A DNA stretch of 64,000 bases from Pelagibius sp. Alg239-R121 (GTDB lineage Bacteria; Pseudomonadota; Alphaproteobacteria; Kiloniellales; Kiloniellaceae), in assembly GCF_947331435.1 (NCBI RefSeq), contig NZ_CAMZOF010000009.1:62001-126000 (forward strand), read 5' to 3'. Within the stretch, counting starts at the first letter, position 1. The number at the start of each line of letters is the position of its first letter. This document shows, in pieces, positions 46,715 through 55,236 of this stretch. A program made the translations under genes and the position numbers. A model generated the notes under the pieces. The model did not search any database, was not told the origin of the DNA, and worked only from the letters and a program-made list of their open reading frames with translations.

Positions 46715-47343
46715 GACGGAATGGGTCCTCTCAAAACGGCGCGCACAGGGGCGGCATCCAGGTTTGCAAACTTGATGGGCAGGGCAATCAATTCGTACGC
46801 GCCCGGGGCAATCTCGTCCAGCACCAGACCTTCCAGAATGGCCATGCCCGCACGGCGGACGGCGTGGTGCGCGTCCATGGTTTTGGAGCTTTGCGGATCC
46901 AGCGACGGCGTGTCGGTTCCGATCAATCTGGTGCCTGCCGCAGCCAGAGCCTCGATGGACTCCGGTGCGATCGCGGTGAAGTTTTCGTCCCACTGCTGCA
47001 GCGGTGTGGTTTTGTAGGTCTTCAGCAACACGCGTTCGGCCGGCTGATCCAGCGCCGGCGCGATGTCGCGCGGCATGATACGCGAACCGGCTTGGATGAC
47101 GTCCAGGACAAGGCAGGGGCCGAGGTAGAAACTAAGATCCACCTGACCCGATGGCAGGCCTGACGGGTCGTAATGAAGAGGAGCGTCCGCATGGGTGCCG
47201 CTATGGGTCGAGAGGGTGACTCTTGAAACATTTACCGGGCAATGATCATCGATCTGCCAGGTGCGCTCTTCTTCGTAGGGAGTGTCGCCCGGCCACACAG
47301 GCAGGCCGGGGCGGAGCGGCTGTGTGATGTCCCAGATCTTCAT
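46711..47343 (-). CDS. kynB: kynurenine formamidase
   Basis: A 210-residue cyclase-family metal hydrolase with the zinc-binding [14 protein letters not shown] motif, [17 protein letters not shown] at the start and [21 protein letters not shown] near the end. It hydrolyses N-formylkynurenine to kynurenine and formate. It is placed 18 bp after the DUF2817 gene and coupled to kynU. Confidence 0.95.
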   Translation of the reverse strand: MKIWDITQPLRPGLPVWPGDTPYEEERTWQIDDHCPVNVSRVTLSTHSGTHADAPLHYDPSGLPSGQVDLSFYLGPCLVLDVIQAGSRIMPRDIAPALDQPAERVLLKTYKTTPLQQWDENFTAIAPESIEALAAAGTRLIGTDTPSLDPQSSKTMDAHHAVRRAGMAILEGLVLDEIAPGAYELIALPIKFANLDAAPVRAVLRGPIPS

Positions 47344-47361
47344 GCCAAGGCCAATCCCCGT

Positions 47362-48459
47362 TTATACCTTCGCCAACCCGCGCTGGGCCTGGCGGAGAAC
47401 CATGCGGCTGCGGAAAATCACCATTTCCTGCCAGTCCGGTGTTCCCGGATAGTAATGGTTTTTGAGGCGTTTCTTAATCGCCCGGGTTTCTTCCGATTGC
47501 CAATCGACCTTGCCACGCGCGTGCAGCCAGTGGTCGGCGCGCAGGGCTGTGCGCCCGGCATCCGGCGTGTAAGTGCCGTACTCAAGCGCGACGTAGGTAT
47601 GAATGTCACCGACGATCCGCGTCCAGCCAAATTCCGACAGGCCAACCTTGGGCACGGAGGAGGAGGTGCCGAGATCCGGCTCGGTCAGTGACTGTCCATA
47701 CCAGTCCTTGGCGCGATCGTGCCCAGGGGTGCCAGGTACATTGCCACAGATCGGTTCGCCATAGCCGAAGGGTCCGAGGCCGGTGTGGTAATCGATGACG
47801 GCGATGTGGGCGCGGTTGGGAAGGTTGAAATCGACCATGATTCCTTCCAGGGTTCGGCGCGACCAGGTCGGCGCCTTGCCGCCGTAGAACATGCCTTCCG
47901 GATGGGTGTACTGGCCGCCGCCGCGTGCGACGTGAAAGGCGGTCTCTCCATGTTCGGCGCGCCAGGCGGCAATCTTTTCCTCGGCCTGGTCGAAAAGTGG
48001 ACCGGAGAGCTCGGGTGGCAGCAAAACGTCCCGCAAAGCCTCGAATCCCGAATTGACCGGGTGAGGTTCGTCGAAATCGAGCCAATTGCGGTTGAGATCG
48101 CAGCCTTCTTCCGTGACCCGGCGCAGCCAGGCAAAACCATGCGGATTGATGGCATGGATGATCAGCATCGCGACACCGTCAGGCAGGCTCTCCGGACCTT
48201 TGTTCCGCATCCAGTCCAGCTGTGCGCCCGATCCACAGAAACCTTCGACGCCATGGGTTGCAGACAGAGTTACGATGATTTTTTTGGCGTTACGGGGACC
48301 AGCCCAGGCCGTGTCGCATGCCAACTCTTCGCCAAGGGGACCCAGGTTGGGATTGCGGTAGGAGGATACTTCCAAGCCGAGTTTGCGGCTCTGCGTCAGG
48401 AACCGTTGGCGGGCCGACGCATAATCGGCAGAGAAACAGGCTTGGAGTTCGGTTTCCAC
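47362..48459 (-). CDS. DUF2817 family M14-like hydrolase
   Basis: A 365-residue protein; GTG 48459 is preferred (AAAGG nine bases upstream, and it gives the usual short FSADYASARQRF start), although an ATG at 48507 is in frame. DUF2817 is a zinc carboxypeptidase-like family. SATHGVEGFCGSGAQ holds the HxxE-type metal ligands, DLNRNWLDFD the substrate Arg/Asn pair, and IDYHTGLGPFGYGE the third histidine. It precedes kynB on the same strand, so it may release tryptophan or process a related amide. The substrate is unknown. Confidence 0.85.
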   Translation of the reverse strand: METELQACFSADYASARQRFLTQSRKLGLEVSSYRNPNLGPLGEELACDTAWAGPRNAKKIIVTLSATHGVEGFCGSGAQLDWMRNKGPESLPDGVAMLIIHAINPHGFAWLRRVTEEGCDLNRNWLDFDEPHPVNSGFEALRDVLLPPELSGPLFDQAEEKIAAWRAEHGETAFHVARGGGQYTHPEGMFYGGKAPTWSRRTLEGIMVDFNLPNRAHIAVIDYHTGLGPFGYGEPICGNVPGTPGHDRAKDWYGQSLTEPDLGTSSSVPKVGLSEFGWTRIVGDIHTYVALEYGTYTPDAGRTALRADHWLHARGKVDWQSEETRAIKKRLKNHYYPGTPDWQEMVIFRSRMVLRQAQRGLAKV

Positions 48460-48552
48460 GTCGCATTGCCTTTCGGGAGATTTCGAGACTCCGATAAAAT
48501 AAAGCATTGCCGCGGTGACGAAAGAGGGAACCTGATTGGAGGTAAAGAAGGT

Positions 48553-48584
48553 GGGCGGGCGCCTGTTTTAAAAGCGGCCCGCCC
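48553..48584. terminator. GC-rich hairpin upstream of the kyn operon
   Basis: GGGCGGGC (48553-48560) pairs with GCCCGCCC (48577-48584) over a 16-base loop. It lies between the outer-membrane protein gene and the DUF2817 gene, both minus strand. No T-run follows on the minus strand, so it is a possible terminator or attenuator only. Confidence 0.45.
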
Positions 48585-48676
48585 GTGTCTGGGGCAAGAG
48601 TCTGATCGGATTCAACTAAATCAGCGAGTTACGTGGATCAGCCTCTCGTTCATATTGTGCGAGTGCGGTCTGGGTA

Positions 48677-49384
48677 CTAAAACCGGCGGGAAACGCCTAT
48701 GCGAACAACCGCGGCACCGATGCCGATATCGTGGTCTGATCCGGCAATCCGGCGGTCGTCTTCGCCGAAACCGTAGCTTATGCCCTCCAGGCGGCCCGAC
48801 CAATTCTCGTTGATGGCGAGTTCTGCCCCAAGTCCGACGGCGAAGCCGGCCCGCACGCCGTCGTCATCGTCTCCGGCCGTCTTGACGTGAATATCAGAGA
48901 GGGCGAGACCGGCGGTTCCGTATAGATGCAGATGCTCCCAGGCGTAGCCGGCCCGGACACGCGTGGTCGCCACCCAGTTGCTCTCCAGAGAGGCCTTACC
49001 CAGAAGAGAATCGTTCGCGCTGTCGTCACTGTCGAGGGTTTGGGCGTCGGCTTCCAGGCCGATCAGCCACTGACCGCTTTCGGAGCGGCCGAAAGGAGCG
49101 AAGTTGTAGCCGCCGACCACGCCGAATGAAACACCGCTGTCATCGAGGTCGAGATCATTGCCGTTGGCGCCGTCTTCGATGCTTGCCGCTGTACCGTTGG
49201 CACCCAGGGTCAGACCGACGTAAGGCCCGGTCCAGTTGTCTTTGACCTGCTGTGCGAAGGCCGTCATCGGCAATAGGAAGAGCACCGATATGCTCAGGAG
49301 AACCAGATAGACCCGAATCCTGACCGCAGGGGCGGCCTGAGAGGGGAGTGATCCCCGCTTCAAGAAGTTCATTTTAGATCCCAT
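48677..49384 (-). CDS. outer-membrane beta-barrel protein
   Basis: A 235-residue protein with a signal peptide (VYLVLLSISVLFLLPMTAFA, cleavage before QQVKDNW). It is followed by an Opa/OmpA-like eight-strand barrel with alternating aromatic strands (NWTGPYVGLTLGANG, VSFGVVGGYNFAPF, RVRAGYAWEHLHLYGTAGLA). It ends in the porin-type phenylalanine (RIGVSRRF). The start may instead be ATG 49372 (MNFLKRG). It is surface exposed, and its function is not evident. Confidence 0.85.
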   Translation of the reverse strand: MGSKMNFLKRGSLPSQAAPAVRIRVYLVLLSISVLFLLPMTAFAQQVKDNWTGPYVGLTLGANGTAASIEDGANGNDLDLDDSGVSFGVVGGYNFAPFGRSESGQWLIGLEADAQTLDSDDSANDSLLGKASLESNWVATTRVRAGYAWEHLHLYGTAGLALSDIHVKTAGDDDDGVRAGFAVGLGAELAINENWSGRLEGISYGFGEDDRRIAGSDHDIGIGAAVVRIGVSRRF

Positions 49385-49590
49385 TGTTATGTGCTAAACG
49401 ACGATTCAAGATCGTTGAATGAGAAAAAATTATTGTTTTACGATAAAAAATTCAAGTAAAATAATTACGGTGTTCGCAATTGATTTTTTGCGCGCCGATG
49501 TTGGGACAGGAAACGCAGTACAGAAACTGTCCACCGGACACCCGCCCGATTGAGCTGCCGGTCGGATCCCGTGACGAGGAGAAGTTGTTG

Positions 49591-50253
49591 ATGGTTTTAG
49601 AAGAGACGATGGCTGGGCAAGGGCGGGCAACGGGCCGAATTCGCTCTCTGGCCCGCTTTGCGCAGATACTAACGCTCGTGGGTATGGCCGTTATCATCTG
49701 GTACTGCGCGGAAGCCGCATACCTCATGGCCTTTTCGCCTGCCGAATACGACGAAATGCTCGCCTTTGCCTATTCGGTGTTGAGTTCCAGCCCGGATTTT
49801 GCCCCGGTGTTTGAGGCCGGACAGCAGAAGTATCCGGTTCCCGAGAGCTATTCGCCGCTTGCGCGTGCGATAGTGTTCGTTACTTCCAACATGATCAATG
49901 TGCTGGCGCTCTGTGCCCTCTATTGGGCGCGCGAGCTGTTTCGTGGTTATGGCCGGGGTGAGATTTTTACGGAGATCGCGGCCATGCGCCTCGGCAAAGT
50001 AGGATGGATGGTCACGCTGCTTGCGCCGATTGGGTTCGTTGCGGATTTCGGTCTCTTAAAGACGGTTGTCGTTGCGGCTGCTCCGATGGACAGTGGTTTG
50101 TCAATCTCGGCTGCCGATTTCGCCTTAATGGCCTATATCAGCGTCAGCGAGCTAGATGCCTTTGCAATCGTCATCGGCCTGCTTATCGTATTGGTCGGGC
50201 GAATCCTAAGTGAGGCTTCGAAAATCTCCGAAGAGAATAGGTCGTTCATATAA
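49591..50253 (+). CDS. DUF2975 membrane protein
   Basis: A 220-residue inner-membrane protein from ATG 49591 (GAGGAGAAG upstream; earlier in-frame starts lack a ribosome-binding site). Four hydrophobic segments are visible. ALCALYWARELFRGYGRGEIFTEIAAMRLGKVGW is the DUF2975 signature. It is followed by a small Xre-type protein, the arrangement usually seen for DUF2975. Function unknown. Confidence 0.85.
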   Translation: MVLEETMAGQGRATGRIRSLARFAQILTLVGMAVIIWYCAEAAYLMAFSPAEYDEMLAFAYSVLSSSPDFAPVFEAGQQKYPVPESYSPLARAIVFVTSNMINVLALCALYWARELFRGYGRGEIFTEIAAMRLGKVGWMVTLLAPIGFVADFGLLKTVVVAAAPMDSGLSISAADFALMAYISVSELDAFAIVIGLLIVLVGRILSEASKISEENRSFI

Positions 50254-50323
50254 TGCAGTGCGCTGCGAAGTTTGCATGACTATTGCCGCCAAAGAATGAC
50301 GAAGAAATGACGACGACCTGATT

Positions 50324-50533
50324 ATGCCGATTGTTGTAACCCTCGATATCATGCTCGCAAAACGCAAGATGCGTTCCAAGGATCTTGCGCTCCATGTGGG
50401 GATTACCGAGCAGAACATTTCTCTGCTCAAGTCTGGCAAAGTCAAAGGTATGCGCTTCGATACCCTGCAAAAGATCTGCGAAATTCTGGATTGCCAGCCC
50501 GGAGACCTGCTTGTTTACGAACCTGACGAGTAG
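50324..50533 (+). CDS. small Xre/Cro-type HTH regulator (YozG-like)
   Basis: A 69-residue helix-turn-helix protein: LAKRKMRSKDLALHVGITEQNISLLKSGKVKGMRFDTLQKICEILDCQPGDLL. The length and ending match the YozG-type partner regulators of DUF2975 genes. It lies 70 bp after that gene and probably regulates it. Confidence 0.92.
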   Translation: MPIVVTLDIMLAKRKMRSKDLALHVGITEQNISLLKSGKVKGMRFDTLQKICEILDCQPGDLLVYEPDE

Positions 50534-50574
50534 AGGTAAGGGTGAAAGCCCTGCGTTTACTGATTACTCCACCT

Positions 50575-51435
50575 TCAGTCACCTGTTTCCGTCAGGATAT
50601 CCGCCAGGGCTTTTACCTTCGGTGAGCGAACGTCCTTACGCCAGACCAACAGAGTGTTGAGATCGCATTCACCTGCCCGCAGATCATGAATGCGCAGCCT
50701 CTTACTCTCGGGAAAGGTGCCGAGTACGCTTCTGGGCAGCAAAGCCGCACCCATGCCGGCGAGAACACAGCCGAGCATGGCGTGATAGGACCTGAGTTCG
50801 ATGATGCGCTGGGGTGTTTCGTCCCGTGCCGCATACCAGCGCTCGAGTTGCCGGCGGTGGGGGCAGCCGTGTTCGAAGACCAGGATGGTCCGGGGCACCG
50901 CGTCTGGCTTGTCGATCGTGGGGTGATCCTGGGCGGTCACGATAACCAGTTCCTCTTCGAAGGCGAGGACGGACTCGAACTTGGCATCTGCGATCGGTTC
51001 GGCCATCAAAGCGGCATCGAGCTCGCCTGACAGCAACGCCGAGGCGAGCTGGGTCGGGTTTCCGGTGCGCAGCTCCAACTCAACTTTGGGATACAGGTCG
51101 TTGTAGGCAGCCAATGGCCCAGGCAAGCGTACGGCTGCGGTGCTTTCCATAGATCCCAGGCGAAATAGACCCCGAGGCACATCTCCGTGCACAGCTTCGC
51201 GCGCTTCCTCCGCCAGCAGAAGCAGGCGCTTGGCATAGTCGAGCAGGGTCTGCCCGGCGGGGGCCAGATGCAGGCGTTTACCTTGGCGGATGAAGAGCGG
51301 AACACCGAGCTCATCCTCCAGTTGCCGGATGCGCGTGGTCACATTCGACTGAACCCGGTGTAAGCGCTCAGCGGCGCGGGTGATGCCGCCTTCCTCGACA
51401 ACGGCAGTAAATATCTTCAGGTCGGACAGATCCAT
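50575..51435 (-). CDS. LysR-family transcriptional regulator
   Basis: A 286-residue protein from ATG 51435 (MDLSDLKIFTAVVEEGG), with the HTH in ITRAAERLHRVQSNVTTRIRQLEDELG and a substrate-binding domain. It resembles regulators of antibiotic or exporter genes (YtlI type). It is divergent from the globin gene, so it may control globin and DUF1330 expression. Longer in-frame starts add an unlikely Lys/Asn-rich leader. Confidence 0.92.
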   Translation of the reverse strand: MDLSDLKIFTAVVEEGGITRAAERLHRVQSNVTTRIRQLEDELGVPLFIRQGKRLHLAPAGQTLLDYAKRLLLLAEEAREAVHGDVPRGLFRLGSMESTAAVRLPGPLAAYNDLYPKVELELRTGNPTQLASALLSGELDAALMAEPIADAKFESVLAFEEELVIVTAQDHPTIDKPDAVPRTILVFEHGCPHRRQLERWYAARDETPQRIIELRSYHAMLGCVLAGMGAALLPRSVLGTFPESKRLRIHDLRAGECDLNTLLVWRKDVRSPKVKALADILTETGD

Positions 51436-51583
51436 AAATCTCTCATAGAGAACAAAATCATCATAATTATTCATTTTTTTAAATGATTGGCAATTGCTAA
51501 GACAAGTCACGATTGGCGCCGCCGTCCATTTTTTGGTCAAGCACCTGTTGATTAATTCCATGATAAATATAGGAGAATTGAAA

Positions 51584-51988
51584 ATGTCCCCTGAACAAAT
51601 TGCAATTGTCCGCGAAAGCTGGCGTAAGATTGCTCCGATCGCCGATCAGGCGGTCTCTCTGTTTTACGATAAGCTTTTCGAGATCGATCCGGATCTGCGC
51701 GAACTCTTTAAGGGCACCGATATGGTGGCCCAGCGGATGAAACTGGTGCAGGCGCTGGCCGGCGTCATTGGCCGGTTGGAGGGTGTTGAGGAAATCGTTC
51801 CTCAGTTACAGGAGCTTGGCCGGCGTCATACTGCTTATGGGGTTCAGGACGAACACTATGCCTCTGTCGGAATTGCATTGCTCGGCACTCTGGAAGAGGG
51901 GCTGGCCGAGGATTGGACGCCAGAAGCAGGTCAGGCCTGGGCAGAGGCTTATGGACTGATCGCCGGGACCATGAAGGCTGCGGCATAG
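51584..51988 (+). CDS. single-domain globin
   Basis: A 134-residue globin from ATG 51584 (AGGAGA seven bases upstream). The proximal histidine is His82 in LGRRHTAYGV. The CD-region phenylalanine lies in LFYDKLFEIDPDLRELFKG, and the EHY segment fits the G helix. It resembles flavohemoglobin-type globin domains without the reductase. It probably binds O2 or NO. It is divergent from a LysR gene and upstream of a DUF1330 gene. Confidence 0.92.
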   Translation: MSPEQIAIVRESWRKIAPIADQAVSLFYDKLFEIDPDLRELFKGTDMVAQRMKLVQALAGVIGRLEGVEEIVPQLQELGRRHTAYGVQDEHYASVGIALLGTLEEGLAEDWTPEAGQAWAEAYGLIAGTMKAAA

Positions 51989-52070
51989 GATCTGAGATGC
52001 TCAGGTCAGCCACTAGAAAACCGCCCCTGCTTTTCGTTTTCACATGAAGATTCCATAGAGGACAGGTCTC

Positions 52071-52364
52071 ATGCCAAAGGGTTACTGGATCGTGCGTGTC
52101 AGCGTACACAACGAAGCGCGCTATCCCCAATATCTTCAAGCGGCGAAGGCCGCCTTCGATAAATTCGGTGCAAGGTTCCTCGTTCGCGGGGGCTCCTTTG
52201 AAGCCATGGAGGGCGAGGCCCGTGCACGTAATGTCGTGGTCGAGTTCAAGGATTACGCAACGGCGGCGGCTTGCTACCGGAGTCCCGAGTATCAGGCTGC
52301 AAAGGAAATCCGTAATGCAAATGCCGATGCCGACTTCCTCATTGTCGAAGGTGCGGCGGCCTGA
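52071..52364 (+). CDS. DUF1330 family protein
   Basis: A 97-residue protein with the DUF1330 pattern: GYWIVRVSVHNEARYPQYLQAAKAAF, FLVRGGSFEAMEGEARARNVVVEF and CYRSPEYQAAKEIRNANADADFLIVEG. It is a small ferredoxin-like dimeric fold whose function is unknown. It is on the same strand as the globin gene, 82 bp apart. Confidence 0.92.
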   Translation: MPKGYWIVRVSVHNEARYPQYLQAAKAAFDKFGARFLVRGGSFEAMEGEARARNVVVEFKDYATAAACYRSPEYQAAKEIRNANADADFLIVEGAAA

Positions 52365-52388
52365 AAGGTGGCGTGTCCGTTTAAAGAT

Positions 52389-54044
52389 TCAGCCTTCGCC
52401 GCCGTGGATATTCTCCATGTTCCAGGCCTTCTGCAGGCGCGGCAGGATTTGGTCCCAGGCCTCGACGCCGGTCTTTGTTGCCCAGTCGGCATACTGATTC
52501 TTCAGGCCGGCTTCGAGGGGCGCGTTCCGATCAGCGAGATTGTTTAACTCAGTGCGGTCGGCTTCCATGTCGTAGAGCTCCCACTCCGAACCGTGGGTGC
52601 GGACCAGCTTGAACTGGCCCTGGCGGATTGCACAGTTGCCTTCGTGTTCCCAGAAAATCGGTTGTTCGCGCTGCCAGTCCTTGCCTGAGAGCAATGGCAT
52701 CAGGGACTCGCCCTGAAGCGGCTGGATCTCGTGACCGCCCAGTTCCGTGAGCGGCTTGGCGCCGCAGGCCTCCAGAATGGTCGGCAGGATGTCGACCACG
52801 TGGGCCGGGGCCTGTGCGACCTGCGGCGCTTTCAGGCGCGCCGGCCAGTGGGCCACCAGCGGGGTTGAAATCCCGCCCTCGTGGACCCAGTGCTTGAACA
52901 GGCGGAAGGGCGCGTTGGAGACGTTGGCCCAGGGCAGGTCGTAGCTCTGGTAGGTGAGGGGGCCGCCGGGCCGGATGTCGGGCCGGTTGCCCATCTCGAT
53001 CCTGCGGCCGTCATCCAGTTGATCTGGGAAGAACTTGGCCCAGCCGTCCTCGGCCATGAATTCCGCGCAACCGCCGTTGTCGGAGAGAAAGAGGATCAGC
53101 GTGTTGTCATACTGTCCGCGCTGCTTCAGCGCCGCGACCAGCCGTCCGATGGACTGATCCATGCGGTCGACCATGGCGGCATAGGTCGCCATTTTGCTGG
53201 CTTGCCAGTCCTTATGTTCGATGGCCTCCCAGGGCGGTGCCGAGGGATCGCGCGGCGAGATCTGCCAGTTGGTCTGGAAGAGGCCCAGACCGTTCATCTC
53301 CTGATGGCGCGCCGTGCGAACCGCATCCCAGCCCTGACCATAGGCGCCGTCGTAGCGGGCGATGTCGTCTTCGCGGGCATGCAGCGGCCAGTGCGGGGCG
53401 GCGTGAGCGAGGTAGAGGAAGAAGGGTTGGTTCATCCCGACGCTCTCGTCGATCATGCCGATGGCCTTGTCGGTGATCGCGTCGGTAAAATAGAAGTCAT
53501 TGGGAAAGACCTCGACCCGGCTGTCGTCCTCCAGCATGAAGTGCGGCGCGAAGAAGTGGGTGACCCCATCGACGATGCCGTAGAAGCGGTCGAAGCCGCG
53601 CTGGCGCGGGGTCGGGTGATCGATGTCGCCGACCCGCCAGCTATCTACCTCCCGCGCCATGAAATCGCCGGCCACGTGCCACTTGCCGGACATGAGGGTG
53701 CGGTAGCCCTGTGCCCGCAGAACCTCGGCGATGGTTGCACTATCGTTGCGCAGGAAGCCCTGATAGGCGGGCGTGCCGAGATTGGCGCCCATATGCCCGA
53801 CACCGGCATTGTGCGGATAGAGTCCGGTCAGCAGCGACGCACGGGTGGGGCAACAGCGCGCGCAGTTGTACATGGCGGTCAGCAGCGTGCCGTTCCGCGC
53901 CAGAGCATCGATATTGGGCGTACGGATTTCCGACCCGGTTATGCCGAGATCGGCGAAGCCCATGTCATCGACCAGGATGAGGACGACATTGGGGCGTTCT
54001 GTATTGGGTCGTTCGGGCGGATGCGGCTGGATAGGGTCGGTCAT
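52389..54044 (-). CDS. arylsulfatase
   Basis: A 551-residue type I sulfatase with RPNVVLILVDDMGFADLG at the start and the formylglycine motif C-x-P-x-R at Cys64-Cys65-Pro-Thr-Arg68 in CARCCPTRASLLTG. GKWHVAGDF and LFLSDNGGCAEFMAEDG complete the metal site. The modified residue would be Cys64. There is no signal peptide, so the enzyme appears cytoplasmic. Size and sequence suggest an aryl- or alkyl-sulfate hydrolase. It is divergent from a LysR regulator. Confidence 0.93.
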   Translation of the reverse strand: MTDPIQPHPPERPNTERPNVVLILVDDMGFADLGITGSEIRTPNIDALARNGTLLTAMYNCARCCPTRASLLTGLYPHNAGVGHMGANLGTPAYQGFLRNDSATIAEVLRAQGYRTLMSGKWHVAGDFMAREVDSWRVGDIDHPTPRQRGFDRFYGIVDGVTHFFAPHFMLEDDSRVEVFPNDFYFTDAITDKAIGMIDESVGMNQPFFLYLAHAAPHWPLHAREDDIARYDGAYGQGWDAVRTARHQEMNGLGLFQTNWQISPRDPSAPPWEAIEHKDWQASKMATYAAMVDRMDQSIGRLVAALKQRGQYDNTLILFLSDNGGCAEFMAEDGWAKFFPDQLDDGRRIEMGNRPDIRPGGPLTYQSYDLPWANVSNAPFRLFKHWVHEGGISTPLVAHWPARLKAPQVAQAPAHVVDILPTILEACGAKPLTELGGHEIQPLQGESLMPLLSGKDWQREQPIFWEHEGNCAIRQGQFKLVRTHGSEWELYDMEADRTELNNLADRNAPLEAGLKNQYADWATKTGVEAWDQILPRLQKAWNMENIHGGEG

Positions 54045-54159
54045 GGCTGAGTCTCGTCGCAGTTGGCGGGGGCAGGAATGCCACTTGAAGACTTCAGCGT
54101 ATCAGCTCACTATAAATCGAAAAAATGCTTTAAATAGTGCAGAAGGCACAGTTTTTTCG

Positions 54160-55104
54160 ATGATAAATTTTACCCTCAAGCAACTGGGCTACTTTGAGGC
54201 CGTGGCGTCCCTCGGAGGAATTGCGCAGGCGGCCCGGCAACTCAATGTCTCAGCCTCGGCTATTTCCACCGCGATCTCAAAACTGGAAGCCTCGACCGGA
54301 CTCTCGCTGTTCTCGCGCCATACCGCAAAAGGTGTCGTGCTGACCGTCGCGGGCCGCGAGTTTCTGCTGCGGGCGAAGCAACTGCTGCAGCACGGCGAGC
54401 AGGTCTCTGAAGAAGCGAGGGCGCTGGCGTCCGACGAAGCCGGGCGGATTCGCTTCGGCTGTTACGCTGCCTTCGCCCCGATCCTGGGACCGGGGGTCGT
54501 TACGCAGCATCGTTCCAATTGGCCGGCCGTGAAGCTGGAGTTCCATGAGGACACTCGCGAACACCTGACCAGAGACCTCCTGCGCGGGCGTCTGGACTGC
54601 GCGCTGCTTTACGACCAGGGCCTCGACAAGGAAAGCCTCGACGTCGAGCCGCTGCTGACCGTGCGGCCCAGGGTCGCCCTGTCTGCCGATCACCCACTCG
54701 CTCTGCAAAGCGAAGTCTCACTGCGGGACCTGCAGGGCGTGCCCTATGTCCTGGCGCATGAGCCTAGACCGGGACCGCATTACCTCGATCTTCTGAAAGA
54801 CCACGGCATCGAACCCGAGATCGCGCTGGTCTCACGCTCGTACGAAATGCTGCGCTCCTGCGTGGGCCGGAACATGGGCTTCACCCTGATGGCCTTTCAG
54901 CCGCCGCATACCCTGACCTATCAGGGAGATTCAATCGTGGCCCTGCCGATCGGCGAGAGCGTACCCGGTTTCGACGTGGTCCTGGCGTGGAGCAAGGGGC
55001 GGGAGAACAGCCGTCTGCTGCGGCGTTTCCATGCCTTTTGCCGGGATGTTGTGAAGGCCGAACTTGTCATGGCGAATGCGGCGGTCGAGTTGGTTCGGTC
55101 TTGA
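54160..55104 (+). CDS. LysR-family transcriptional regulator
   Basis: A 314-residue protein from ATG 54160 (MINFTLKQLGYFEAV); the longer frame upstream is antisense to the sulfatase gene. It has the HTH in GGIAQAARQLNVSASAISTAISKLEAS and a substrate-binding domain of the type found in nitrogen/sulfur assimilation regulators. It shares a 115-bp divergent region with the sulfatase gene and is its probable regulator. Confidence 0.92.
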   Translation: MINFTLKQLGYFEAVASLGGIAQAARQLNVSASAISTAISKLEASTGLSLFSRHTAKGVVLTVAGREFLLRAKQLLQHGEQVSEEARALASDEAGRIRFGCYAAFAPILGPGVVTQHRSNWPAVKLEFHEDTREHLTRDLLRGRLDCALLYDQGLDKESLDVEPLLTVRPRVALSADHPLALQSEVSLRDLQGVPYVLAHEPRPGPHYLDLLKDHGIEPEIALVSRSYEMLRSCVGRNMGFTLMAFQPPHTLTYQGDSIVALPIGESVPGFDVVLAWSKGRENSRLLRRFHAFCRDVVKAELVMANAAVELVRS

Positions 55105-55109
55105 GTGCT

Positions 55110-55150
55110 TACATCATTTTGTAAGCGGGCTCGGGCCCTGTTTGAGTATT
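55110..55150. repeat. paired small inverted repeats
   Basis: CTTACA-TCATTT-TGTAAG is followed directly by GGGC-TCGG-GCCC, just after the LysR stop and before the convergent decarboxylase stop. They could form a weak bidirectional terminator, but there is no long T-run. Confidence 0.4.
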
Positions 55151-55236
55151 GGCTTAACAAACTGACGCACAAAAGGACCTGCGTCCCCACGAGTGAGTTC
55201 TCTGAGTGATGCCCGAGTCCAAAGAGATCATGTTCG

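Noticed and set aside
52881-54050. 389-codon frame antisense to the sulfatase gene
   Set aside because: The sulfatase on the other strand has a full active site and typical length; the antisense frame is a by-product of GC-rich codons.
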